Source of the DNA: W0P28-013 sp964570565
GTDB lineage: Bacteria > Bacteroidota > Bacteroidia > Bacteroidales > Paludibacteraceae
Direction: 5' to 3'
Assembly: GCA_964570565.1 (NCBI GenBank)
Contig: CAZMYT010000002.1
Location: 62,001-126,000 of the forward strand
DNA: 64,000 bases
The position numbers and the translations under genes are program-made. Of the stretch, positions 9,202 to 17,197 are shown piece by piece (within the stretch, counting starts at the first letter, position 1; the number at the start of each line of letters is the position of its first letter). The notes under the pieces were generated by a model. The model had not been told where the DNA came from and made no database searches. It saw only the letters and a program-made list of their open reading frames with translations.

Positions 9202-9654
9202 TTACACTTCTAATCGCATTCTGTAAGCGGCAGAGCCATCGTGGTAATAAGCAGGAATAAGACCGACGGTTTGGAATCCGTTTTTCTGGTAAAAGCCAAT
9301 AGCGGCGACATTATTGACATTCACTTCTAGGCTGATTTGTTGCAGTTGCTGTTCGCGCGCAAATTGTAGTGTTCTATCGAGCAATAACTGCCCCACGTGT
9401 TGCCCTTGAAACGCAGGATCTACCGCAATGGAATAGATGCGTAAACTCGTAGAATTCGCACGACTCACGAGCGACACATAACCCACCGCACGTTCCTCGT
9501 AACACGCCACCAAAAATGCACCTTGCGCTTTCGTCATCAAATAAGCCAATTGCCGTTTCGAGAATTGGTCGGCACCAAAACAGGCTTTTTCGAGTGCTAC
9601 CACATCGGGCAAATGGCTCAATTTACCAGTTTCTATAACAAATGCTGAGGTCAT
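9202..9654 (-). CDS. GNAT N-acetyltransferase (RimI-like)
   Basis: A 150-residue GNAT-fold enzyme with the acetyl-CoA pyrophosphate-binding motif QGQHVGQLLLD (the Q/RxxGxG/A-type loop, about residues 72-82). The later strand ISLEVNVNNVAAIGFYQKNGFQTVG is typical of RimI and relatives. Its ATG overlaps the stop of the ATP-grasp gene by 4 bp (ATGA), so the two are translationally coupled and likely work in one pathway. RimI of enterobacteria acetylates the N-terminus of ribosomal protein S18, but this genomic pairing points to a different substrate, possibly the product of the ATP-grasp ligase. It converges on the plus-strand gene that ends at 9192, with only 9 bp between. Confidence 0.85.
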   Translation of the reverse strand: MTSAFVIETGKLSHLPDVVALEKACFGADQFSKRQLAYLMTKAQGAFLVACYEERAVGYVSLVSRANSTSLRIYSIAVDPAFQGQHVGQLLLDRTLQFAREQQLQQISLEVNVNNVAAIGFYQKNGFQTVGLIPAYYHDGSAAYRMRLEV

Positions 9655-11120
9655 AAAGCGGCGTGCATTTGGTTGAGCTTGCTCACAAAATAGTGCAAAA
9701 TACGGTAGTACAGTTCATCGCCAATAACCGCATCTTCTACTTCGTGGTCGATACTTGGATTGTCGTTAATTTCGATTACCATCGGTTTGCCATTCACCAC
9801 TTTGAGGTCAACTCCATACAAACCTTTACCAATCAAAGCAGACGCTTTTACCGCCAAATCGAGCACTTTAGAAGGCACTTGATAAATGGGAACAGTTTCC
9901 CACGGACCACACAGATTTTTACCCGTGACGGCGTGATTGTAGATTTGCCAATGTCCTTTGGCCATGTAATATTTACAAGCAAACAGCGGTTCGCCATTCA
10001 ACACACCCACACGCCAGTCGAACTCCGTAGGAATATATTCTTGCACCAATAAAATAGACGAATGTTGAAACAGATGTGCAATGGCTTCTTCAAATTCCGC
10101 TTCATTCGTCACACGACGCATACCAATAGAAAATGAACCATCAGGAATTTTAATGATAAACGGTGAACCAATTTGCGCACTCACGGCTTCAAATGTATAG
10201 TCCTGCGAACGGAACAACAAGAACGATGCAGGAGCGGAAATTTTGCTTTTTTCGAATAATTCCGACAGATAGACTTTATTGGTGCAGCGAATAATCGACT
10301 GTGGATCATCAATCACCACCATGCCATTAAGCGCCGCTTTCTGCGATAAATTATAGGTGTAGTGGTTGAGCGATGTGGTGGTTCGGATAAACAGACCATC
10401 AAACTCCATTAAACGCGTGGCGTCATCTTCGGTAATCAACTCAGCATGGATATTCATGCGTTTAGCTACTTCCAAAAATTTATTAATCGCTTGTTTATCG
10501 CTCGGTGGAAATTTTTCAGCTGGGTCATGCAAAATAGCCAAACTATAACGCGTTGATTTAGAACAACGTGGCGAACGCCACACTTTCTTATTAAAATGGT
10601 CGAGTGCGTCGGCAAAATCATCTTGTTCCGAATCGCTCAAGCGGTTTAATGGCAGCGATTGAACAGATTCCAATTGATTACGTTTTTGGGTATTAAACGT
10701 AACACGTAATAGCGGACTTGGATAGTTATCAAAAATGAAACGGGCAATTTTCTCTAAACCTTTTTCTTTGCATTGTCCGAAGTAGATATTCATAGACCAA
10801 GGTTCGGTCAAGTTGTTATGCGTGATGTATTGATGACACTGTTTTTGAAGTACGTCCGACATACGTATACCCATACCACTTTCCAGTTTATTGAGCGTAT
10901 CTACACCAGGAATCACCCGATGTCCACGCGCTTGCGCCAACAGTGAACAATAATAGCCTTCAGAATTATAACTATAATCGTTGGCTAAGTTAATAACTAG
11001 TTGCGGTGTACGCCCCACGTATTGGTGTTCCAAATAATCGGAAACAGTCATCACACTTTCGCTCGAACAGTATGGTTTCCAATCACTTAAACTGTTCAAT
11101 AAAATAAAAACACTATTCAT
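9651..11120 (-). CDS. RimK-like ATP-grasp ligase with RLAN N-terminal domain
   Basis: A 489-residue protein when started at the ATG at 11118-11120. A longer frame begins at 11162, but a promoter -7 box (11142-11149) lies inside that extension, so the shorter start is chosen. The N-terminal half (VINLANDYSYNSEGYYCSLLAQARGHRVIPG) matches the RLAN domain that precedes RimK-like ATP-grasp domains. The C-terminal half has the ATP-grasp core: IIKIPDGSFSIGM, VQEYIPTEFDWRVGVLNGE, and the metal-binding GVDLKVVNGKPMVIEINDNPSID. Enzymes of this fold ligate an amino acid or amine to a carboxylate. It is coupled to a GNAT acetyltransferase; this pairing has been linked by comparative genomics to small-peptide modification. 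The substrate is unknown. Confidence 0.82.
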   Translation of the reverse strand: MNSVFILLNSLSDWKPYCSSESVMTVSDYLEHQYVGRTPQLVINLANDYSYNSEGYYCSLLAQARGHRVIPGVDTLNKLESGMGIRMSDVLQKQCHQYITHNNLTEPWSMNIYFGQCKEKGLEKIARFIFDNYPSPLLRVTFNTQKRNQLESVQSLPLNRLSDSEQDDFADALDHFNKKVWRSPRCSKSTRYSLAILHDPAEKFPPSDKQAINKFLEVAKRMNIHAELITEDDATRLMEFDGLFIRTTTSLNHYTYNLSQKAALNGMVVIDDPQSIIRCTNKVYLSELFEKSKISAPASFLLFRSQDYTFEAVSAQIGSPFIIKIPDGSFSIGMRRVTNEAEFEEAIAHLFQHSSILLVQEYIPTEFDWRVGVLNGEPLFACKYYMAKGHWQIYNHAVTGKNLCGPWETVPIYQVPSKVLDLAVKASALIGKGLYGVDLKVVNGKPMVIEINDNPSIDHEVEDAVIGDELYYRILHYFVSKLNQMHAAL

Positions 11121-11141
11121 AGATAGAGATTTAAAGACGTG

Positions 11142-11149
11142 CAAAGGTA
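11142..11149 (-). promoter_or_regulatory. Promoter -7 box for the ATP-grasp/GNAT pair; decides the start codon
   Basis: TACCTTTG on the minus strand, 21 bp before the ATG at 11120. Because it lies within the longest open frame, translation cannot begin at 11162 from this promoter. No clear TTG -33 box is seen. Confidence 0.6.
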
Positions 11150-11211
11150 AATAAAAAAGCATTCATGATTTATGAATTTCATAAAATAAAAAAACAAATT
11201 CTCAAGTCATA

Positions 11212-11249
11212 AAAAAAGCACTTAACGAGATTTCGTTAAGTGCTTTTTT
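11212..11249. terminator. Bidirectional terminator
   Basis: Perfect 17-bp arms (11212-11228, 11233-11249) around a GATT loop, with A and T runs at the two ends so it can act on either strand. It terminates the exonuclease end of the envelope operon (minus strand, stop at 11267). Confidence 0.85.
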
Positions 11250-11266
11250 ATCCACTATAAGTCCAA

Positions 11267-12034
11267 TTATTTACCAAACATACGCAGTTTGATATTGGTC
11301 AACACCTTTTTGGTATACAATGGGAAATCGCCTTGCATCATCCAGCCATAGTAGCCCATGTCGTTACGCAATACATCTTCTACTTTTTGACCTTTATATT
11401 TGCCAAAATTGATAATTTCCTCGTCTTTATCGTTGTACACAATACGGCCTGCAAAATCTACATTGCGATTGAACGACGTAAATTTCGATAAAAATTCCAC
11501 ATCGTTTTGTAAGTCAGGATAGCGGTCGAGTTGCGCTTTGAGTACTTCGTACGTCGCTTTCGTATCCGCTTCAGCTGTATGCGCATCTTCCAAGTTTTTT
11601 TCGCAATAGAATTGGTAAGCGGCACTCAACGTGCGTTGTTCCATTTTATGAAAAACCACCTGTACGTCCACAAATTTACGTTTCATCAAATCAATATCCA
11701 CATCAGCACGCAAAAACTCTTCGGCCAACAATGGAATATCAAAACGATTGGAGTTATAACCCGCCAAATCACATCCTTCAATATCTTTGGCTATGTTTTT
11801 AGCAACGGCTTTAAATACTGGTGCATCAGCTACATCTGCGTCGTAGATGCCATGTATAGCACTCGATTCTGCTGGAATATGACAGCCCGGATTGATACGC
11901 ATGGTTTTACTTTCTTCCATGCCATTAGGAGAAATTTTAAGATATGAAATTTCCACAATGCGATCGGATACAATATTGGTTCCAGTGGTTTCTAAATCGA
12001 AAAATACAAGAGGATTTTTGAGCTTAAGTTGCAT
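11267..12034 (-). CDS. 3'-5' exonuclease, DnaQ/RNase T family
   Basis: A 255-residue DEDD-family nuclease. Exo I FFDLETTGTN (DxE at residues 13-15), Exo II AGYNSNRFDIPLL (about 92-104) and Exo III HTAEADTKATYEVL (His and Asp about 152-157) give the five metal-binding/catalytic residues of the DEDDh class. After the nuclease domain comes a small conserved tail (INFGKYKGQKVEDVLRNDMGYYGWMM, about residues 209-236), as in many Bacteroidetes homologs. It may proofread or process DNA ends or RNA; it is not fused to a polymerase. It is the last gene of the murI operon, 22 bp downstream of murI. Confidence 0.88.
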   Translation of the reverse strand: MQLKLKNPLVFFDLETTGTNIVSDRIVEISYLKISPNGMEESKTMRINPGCHIPAESSAIHGIYDADVADAPVFKAVAKNIAKDIEGCDLAGYNSNRFDIPLLAEEFLRADVDIDLMKRKFVDVQVVFHKMEQRTLSAAYQFYCEKNLEDAHTAEADTKATYEVLKAQLDRYPDLQNDVEFLSKFTSFNRNVDFAGRIVYNDKDEEIINFGKYKGQKVEDVLRNDMGYYGWMMQGDFPLYTKKVLTNIKLRMFGK

Positions 12035-12056
12035 AAAATGTATTGAGATGATGTAA

Positions 12057-12872
12057 TTAATCCAACGAAATATGTTCTGCTTCTATGGTTTGTTGTAAAA
12101 AAATAGAGGCTGATGATTGAAATTTCTCGGCCGATTCAGTCGTTAAAAAGCGGGTTTTTCCACCTTTAGAGCAAGCCTGTTCAATTTCTGGGTGACGTTC
12201 CAAATAATCGGCTAAACTATCCGCCACAATGTTACCTTGCGTGACAATATGAATGTGTGACGGCAAATAGTGTTCAATTTTCTGTAGTAACAGCGGGTAA
12301 TGCGTGCAACCCAAAATAAGTGTATCAATAGACGCATTTTTAGCGAGCAATTGATCTAAATATTTTTTGACGAAAAAATCAGCACCAGCCGATTGATGTT
12401 CGTTGTTTTCGATAAGTGGCACCCACATCGGGCACGCTTGGTTCACCACTTGAATGTCAGGAAATAATTTACCCACTTCCAAACTGTAAGAATTCGATTG
12501 AACTGTGCCATCGGTAGCGACTAAGCCAACCACACGAGTTTTGGTCAATGCATCGATACTTTCGGCCGTAGGGCGAATCACACCAAGCACACGACGATTT
12601 GGATAATAGTGGAGCAATTCATTTTGTTGAATAGAACGCAACGCCTTAGCCGAAGCCGTATTACAAGCTAGAATTACTAACTCACAATCCATCTCAAATA
12701 ACTTTTTGACACATTGCCACGTATATTGGTACACCACTTCGAACGAACGGGTACCATACGGCGTGCGAGCGTTATCACCCAAATAGATATAATCATATTG
12801 AGGTAATCGTTCGCGAATTTTTTCCAAAATGGTCAATCCGCCATAACCAGAATCAAATACTCCTATTTTCAT
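12057..12872 (-). CDS. murI: Glutamate racemase
   Basis: A 271-residue enzyme converting L- to D-glutamate for peptidoglycan. Substrate loop DSGYGGL (residues 7-13), catalytic cysteine ACNTAS (Cys70) and second catalytic cysteine LGCTHYPLL (Cys189) are all present, as are GDNARTPYG (33-40) and its usual surroundings. Its ATG overlaps the stop of the third Skp-like gene by 1 bp. Placement of murI after bamA-skp is a recurring arrangement in Bacteroidetes and ties wall synthesis to outer-membrane assembly. The product is cytoplasmic. Confidence 0.96.
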   Translation of the reverse strand: MKIGVFDSGYGGLTILEKIRERLPQYDYIYLGDNARTPYGTRSFEVVYQYTWQCVKKLFEMDCELVILACNTASAKALRSIQQNELLHYYPNRRVLGVIRPTAESIDALTKTRVVGLVATDGTVQSNSYSLEVGKLFPDIQVVNQACPMWVPLIENNEHQSAGADFFVKKYLDQLLAKNASIDTLILGCTHYPLLLQKIEHYLPSHIHIVTQGNIVADSLADYLERHPEIEQACSKGGKTRFLTTESAEKFQSSASIFLQQTIEAEHISLD

Positions 12873-13375
12873 TATTGTATCCCTAATTCCTGTTTAACCA
12901 ACGAAAGTAAATCCATACAAGATGCGCTCACATACAACGGCGTAGCTTGATCTAATACAATAGAAACACCTTGCGCTTTTGCTACCGTTTCAATAGCCTG
13001 TTTTACTTTGCTGTGAATAGGATTCCACAACAAGGTGGTTTGTTTTTTGATTTCTTCTGTGTAACGTTTTTTGTAAAGCGCCATACGTTCTTCATACTCT
13101 GTAATCTCTGCTTGGCGAGCCAATTTAATAGGTTCGCTCAACGATTTACTAGTAGCCATATACGCTTTTACCTTTTCGTTATACTCTGCGGTCATACGGT
13201 CGTATTCCTTAGTATAAAGAATGTTGAGTTGCGACAATTGCGCCTCTACTTGCGATACTTCAGGCATGTTCACATACAGTGCCGAACGTTCGATATACCC
13301 AATTTTACATGAATCCTGCGCCTGAACAGACAACAACGCCGATAAACACAAGATGAGAGAAAAAAATCGTTTCAT
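12872..13375 (-). CDS. OmpH/Skp-family periplasmic chaperone (third copy)
   Basis: A 167-residue protein with a signal peptide (MKRFFSLILCLSALLSVQAQ), then the Skp-like opening CKIGYIERSALYVNMPEVSQ. A long charged coiled coil follows (about residues 45-110, rich in YxxK/E, LARQAEITEYEERM), then IEtvAKAQGVSIVLDQATPLYVS. Skp trimers hold unfolded outer-membrane proteins in their coiled-coil arms on the way to BamA. It is the most diverged of three tandem copies and is separated from the second by a hairpin terminator, so it is probably expressed at a different level. Confidence 0.88.
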   Translation of the reverse strand: MKRFFSLILCLSALLSVQAQDSCKIGYIERSALYVNMPEVSQVEAQLSQLNILYTKEYDRMTAEYNEKVKAYMATSKSLSEPIKLARQAEITEYEERMALYKKRYTEEIKKQTTLLWNPIHSKVKQAIETVAKAQGVSIVLDQATPLYVSASCMDLLSLVKQELGIQ

Positions 13376-13395
13376 AAATTAACACTATTATTTCA

Positions 13396-13422
13396 AAAAA
13401 GGCTACCAATGGCAGCCTTTTT
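13396..13422 (-). terminator. Internal terminator/attenuator between skp copies 2 and 3
   Basis: On the minus strand AAAAAGGCTGCC, loop ATT, GGTAGCCTTTTTT: a 12-bp stem with one G-U pair followed by a T run, 23 bp after the stop of the second Skp gene. Readthrough is presumably needed for murI, or a downstream promoter not recognised here exists. Confidence 0.7.
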
Positions 13423-13445
13423 AAAGTCAATATTGGTGGCACAAA

Positions 13446-13949
13446 TTAAAGAATTCCCAACTCTTTTTTTACCAAAGGAGCAATATCTACTGCCTTAGGC
13501 GATTTGTACAAAATACCTGCTTCTGATTCAAATACCATGAAGAAATTGTTTTTTTGACCAACTGCTTCAATCGCTTTTTTGAGTTTATCTTGTACTGGTT
13601 GCAACAAACTTTGTTGTTTTGTTTGTGACTCCGTATATAATGTTTGTTGAGCTGTTTGGAAACGACGATATAACTCTTGTAAGTCTTCTTCTTTCACTTT
13701 ACGAACTGCTTCACTCAAAGTAGGTTTTTCTTGATCATATTTGGCCATTTTGTCTTCCAATTCTTTTTGCATATCCTGCATATATTTGGTATTTTGAGCG
13801 TTAAACTCGGCCATTTGTTTTTCGATGCCACTAATTTCGGGCATCAACATCATCACTTCTTGTGTGTTGATATAACCAAATTTTAAATCTTCTGCCATAA
13901 CTGCTAACGGCATAATAGCCGCCAAAAACAAAATAATTTTCTTCATCAT
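13446..13949 (-). CDS. OmpH/Skp-family periplasmic chaperone (second copy)
   Basis: A 167-residue protein with a signal peptide ending around ...LAVMA, mature start EDLKFGYINTQEVMMLMPEIS, a coiled coil (about residues 40-110, e.g. MQKELEDKMAKYDQEKPTLSEAV) and a C-terminal AIEAVGQKNNFFMVFESEAGILY. This is the typical Skp/OmpH layout and length. It has its own promoter at the end of the preceding skp gene and a terminator behind it, so it can be transcribed as a single-gene unit inside the operon. Confidence 0.92.
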   Translation of the reverse strand: MMKKIILFLAAIMPLAVMAEDLKFGYINTQEVMMLMPEISGIEKQMAEFNAQNTKYMQDMQKELEDKMAKYDQEKPTLSEAVRKVKEEDLQELYRRFQTAQQTLYTESQTKQQSLLQPVQDKLKKAIEAVGQKNNFFMVFESEAGILYKSPKAVDIAPLVKKELGIL

Positions 13950-13993
13950 AAGTTTCTATTTTTTAATGATTTTAATAAGCAATTTCTAAAACA

Positions 13994-14023
13994 CAAAGGT
14001 AACTATTTATTTAGAATAACCAA
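13994..14023 (-). promoter_or_regulatory. Internal promoter for skp copy 2
   Basis: On the minus strand TTG (14023-14021), 19 bp, TACCTTTG (14001-13994), 45 bp before the ATG. The TTG lies inside the last codons of the first Skp gene, which ends at 14007. Both boxes match well. Confidence 0.7.
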
Positions 14024-14522
14024 GTTTCTCGAGTACAGCGTCGCTCACATCAATTTTGGGAGAGGCAAAAATCAAACTCATATTCGACGACTTATCCAAA
14101 ATTAATTGATAATCTTTTTCATTAGCCAATGTTTGTACCGCTGTAAATATTTCTTCTTGAATTGGTTTCATCAAGCTTTCTCGCTTTTTAAACAATTCGC
14201 CTTGTGGGCCAAAATAGTTACGTTTAAGATCGTTGGCTTCTTTCTCTTTTGCCACAATTTCTTCTTCACGTTTGGTTTTCATATCGGCGGACATAAATAC
14301 CAATTCCGTTTGATAATTCTTGTACATAGTTTGTACTTCGGCTAATTTGGTTTCCACCTCTTTTTGCCATTTTTTGGATAACTGATCCAATTGTTCGTTG
14401 GCTGTTTCGTAGGCAGGAACAGCTTTCAGAATATAATCCATATCAATCAACGCAAACTTCTGTGCCTGCGTAAAACCGAATGAACCAAACATTACAGCGA
14501 CGAGTAAAATAAGTTTTTTCAT
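14007..14522 (-). CDS. OmpH/Skp-family periplasmic chaperone (first copy)
   Basis: A 171-residue protein counted from the ATG at 14520-14522, which gives a clean signal peptide (MKKLILLVAVMFGSFGFTQAQ); the longer frame to 14552 adds ten residues that would spoil it. The mature part starts KFALIDMDYILKAVPAYE, continues with a long coiled coil (about residues 40-115) and ends in LANEKDYQLILDKSSNMSLIFASPKIDVSD, the conserved Skp/OmpH C-terminus. It lies directly behind bamA and is therefore the copy most likely to be the main chaperone of BamA clients. Confidence 0.92.
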   Translation of the reverse strand: MKKLILLVAVMFGSFGFTQAQKFALIDMDYILKAVPAYETANEQLDQLSKKWQKEVETKLAEVQTMYKNYQTELVFMSADMKTKREEEIVAKEKEANDLKRNYFGPQGELFKKRESLMKPIQEEIFTAVQTLANEKDYQLILDKSSNMSLIFASPKIDVSDAVLEKLGYSK

Positions 14523-14548
14523 AACGATATCAATTACAATTATATAAC

Positions 14549-14576
14549 GCATGGCAAAAGTCTTGCCAAACCATGC
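14549..14576. other. Hairpin between bamA and the first skp
   Basis: The 71-bp gap holds GCATGG (14549-14554) and its complement CCATGC (14571-14576). A nested alternative GGCAA/TTGCC (14553-14557 and 14562-14566) lies within it. The T run lies on the plus-strand side, so it does not look like a normal terminator for these minus-strand genes. It could be an RNA processing or stability element. Confidence 0.4.
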
Positions 14577-14593
14577 TTTTTTAACAACTATTA

Positions 14594-17197
14594 TTAAAAT
14601 TCTTGTCCTAAGACGAAAGCAAATTGGCTGCCACCTTTACCGCTGTCACCGCGAATTGGGTCAAAGCCCCAACCCCAGTCTACACCCAGCAAACCAAACA
14701 TCGGTAAAAATACGCGTACGCCAACACCCGCCGAACGTTTCAAATCGAATGGATTAAATTCTTTAAATTCGGACCAACAGTTACCTGCTTCCAAAAAGGC
14801 TAATGCCCACACATTGGTTTGACCTTCGAGTAATAATGGGTAACGTAATTCAAACGACAATTTTGTATACAAATTACCATTATAACCATTGCTGTTTTGA
14901 GGCGTTAAAGAACCTGATTCATAACCACGTAAACCGACGGTTTCTGTTCCGGCTGTAGTATAGCCCGACATACCATCACCACCTACATAAAATTTCTCAA
15001 ATGGCGAACGTTTGTTTTTATTGTAATAACCTAAAAAGCCATACTCGGCACGTGCCATCAATACCAATTTCTCATCTTTGGTAAGCGGCGTAAACATTTT
15101 AGCCGAGAATTTCCATTTATGGTATTCAATCCATTTATATTTATCAATATCAGGCATAGTACTGTAATCCTTACCATCAACCAAGGAATATGGGAATGTA
15201 GCTTTTACAGAGAATGCAAAAGATGACCCACGACGTGTATAAATAGGATTAAAAATAGAATTACGAGATAAAGTCACACCCAATGCCAAGTTATTGGACA
15301 AACCCGTTTCAAAACCAAAATAGTATTTGTACCAGTTTTTAAGATCATAACGTTGGTAAGACAATTCACTATAGAGTGCAAAATAATCATCTGGCCAATC
15401 GAGACGTGTACCAATACCCACAGAAGCACCTAATGTACGTAAGTAAATATTTTTATCGTATTCGGTAGCAGTGCCTGTTGAATAATTATTGCCATACAAT
15501 AACGAATTATAGTAAGTATTATCCATATAAGCTTGCTGATAACGTTTACTTAAACCTGTTTGTATCGAATAATAAACGCTTACAGATAACGAATTGGGGC
15601 GTTTACCGCCTAACCATGGCTCATAAAACGAAAGTCCATAATTTTGGTAATAGATACCATTCGTTTGTGCTTTTATGCTAAATGTTTGCCCTTCACCTTG
15701 AGGCAAAATTTTATACATATCTTTCTTAAACACATTTTGAATAGCAAAATTGGTAAATTTCAAAGCCAAAGAAAACACCAAACCTGATTGCCCCCAACCA
15801 GCCGAAAATTCGACTTGGTCGCTCGATTTGGTTTCTAAATTCAAGCCCACATCTACCGTACCATCTTCTTGATTTGGTTGAATGTCAACACCTTTATAGA
15901 GTTTTTCTTCGTCAAATTGTTTCATTTGAGCCAATTCGCGCAAGGTACGCACTAAATCCGATTGGCTGTATAAGTTACCTGGTTTCACACGTAATTCGCG
16001 GCGAATAACATGTTCGTACAAACGTGTGTTTCCGGTAATAGTTACATTGTTGATAGTGGCCGGCTTGCCTTCGTACATGCGCATTTCATAATCGATAGAA
16101 TCAGATTCTACTTTCACCTCAACTGGGTCGATATTGAAAAACAAATAACCATTATCTTGGTACAATTTAGAAACCGCATCCTCATCCTCAGTTAATCGTT
16201 TGTTGAGCAGTTTTAAATTATAAACATCGCCCGTTCTAACATTCAACACACGATCCAAATAATCGCTTGGATAAACTGTATTACCAGCCCATTTGATATC
16301 GCGGAAAAAATATTTTTTACCTTCGTCTACCGTCAAGTACACATCTACATGCGTTTCATCGTATTTTGCTACACTATCAAACACAATAACCGCATCACGA
16401 TAACCGATTTCGTTGTATTTAGCAATTAAAGCTTCCTTATCGTTTTTGTACTCTTCCTGAACAAATTTTTTGCTTCTAAAGATATTCAAGATATTTGCTT
16501 GACGATTGGTCTTTTTCATCGTAGCGTCAATCTTGTTGAGCGAGAGAGCTTGATTGCCTGTTACATAAATTTCACGAACTTTAATTTTCTCCTTCTTATC
16601 GACATTCACATCCAAAATAACAGAACCTACTTGTGCAGGATCGGCCTTTTCATACATAAAAACCTCGGCATTGTAATACCCTTTGCCAGCCATCTCTTTT
16701 TTGATAGCTATTTTGGAACGATCAAGTAAATCGGGTGTAATTTGGCTACCTTTGGTGAGTGCTAACTTAGTTTGTAAATCCTCTTCTTCCGATTTTTTTA
16801 ATCCGTAATAATTTACTTTTGAAATACGAGGACGTTGTTTTAAATGCAATTCCAACCAAATGCTATCGTTTTGAATTTTAGTGGCCAATACGCGTACATC
16901 GGAAAAATAACCTTGTTTCCAAAAACGTTTTACCGCACTGGAGATTTCAGTACCTGGCACTTTAATTTTTTGCCCAACGGACAAGCCCGAAAAGCCAATT
17001 AGGACATAATCTTCGTAGGTTTCAGAACCTACTATGGCAATATTGGCAATGGTTAAATCGCCACTTGGAATAGCGTAGTCGATAATGGGCGATGAAGCAG
17101 TGAGCGTATCAACTGATGCCACCGTTTGTTGTGCCACTACGTGAGCACCCAACAAAAGTAAAGAGAGGGAGAAAAAAACGCGTATGTTAGTTTTCAT
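14594..17197 (-). CDS. bamA: Outer membrane protein assembly factor BamA
   Basis: An 867-residue protein counted from the ATG at 17195-17197 (signal peptide MKTNIRVFFSLSLLLLGAHVVAQ). The open frame extends 55 codons further, but into uppS and without sense. Five POTRA repeats (about residues 45-430) contain the typical 'VNVDKKEKIKVREIYVTGNQALS' and 'VDEGKKYFFRDIKWAGNTVYPSDYLDRVL' strings. The C-terminal 16-strand barrel (about 450-867) includes FYVGGDGMSGYTTAGTETVGLRGY (the VRGF/Y-type motif) and ends in a terminal F (FVLGQEF), as outer-membrane barrels do. It inserts barrel proteins into the outer membrane. Its start overlaps the uppS end by 11 bp. Confidence 0.95.
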   Translation of the reverse strand: MKTNIRVFFSLSLLLLGAHVVAQQTVASVDTLTASSPIIDYAIPSGDLTIANIAIVGSETYEDYVLIGFSGLSVGQKIKVPGTEISSAVKRFWKQGYFSDVRVLATKIQNDSIWLELHLKQRPRISKVNYYGLKKSEEEDLQTKLALTKGSQITPDLLDRSKIAIKKEMAGKGYYNAEVFMYEKADPAQVGSVILDVNVDKKEKIKVREIYVTGNQALSLNKIDATMKKTNRQANILNIFRSKKFVQEEYKNDKEALIAKYNEIGYRDAVIVFDSVAKYDETHVDVYLTVDEGKKYFFRDIKWAGNTVYPSDYLDRVLNVRTGDVYNLKLLNKRLTEDEDAVSKLYQDNGYLFFNIDPVEVKVESDSIDYEMRMYEGKPATINNVTITGNTRLYEHVIRRELRVKPGNLYSQSDLVRTLRELAQMKQFDEEKLYKGVDIQPNQEDGTVDVGLNLETKSSDQVEFSAGWGQSGLVFSLALKFTNFAIQNVFKKDMYKILPQGEGQTFSIKAQTNGIYYQNYGLSFYEPWLGGKRPNSLSVSVYYSIQTGLSKRYQQAYMDNTYYNSLLYGNNYSTGTATEYDKNIYLRTLGASVGIGTRLDWPDDYFALYSELSYQRYDLKNWYKYYFGFETGLSNNLALGVTLSRNSIFNPIYTRRGSSFAFSVKATFPYSLVDGKDYSTMPDIDKYKWIEYHKWKFSAKMFTPLTKDEKLVLMARAEYGFLGYYNKNKRSPFEKFYVGGDGMSGYTTAGTETVGLRGYESGSLTPQNSNGYNGNLYTKLSFELRYPLLLEGQTNVWALAFLEAGNCWSEFKEFNPFDLKRSAGVGVRVFLPMFGLLGVDWGWGFDPIRGDSGKGGSQFAFVLGQEF

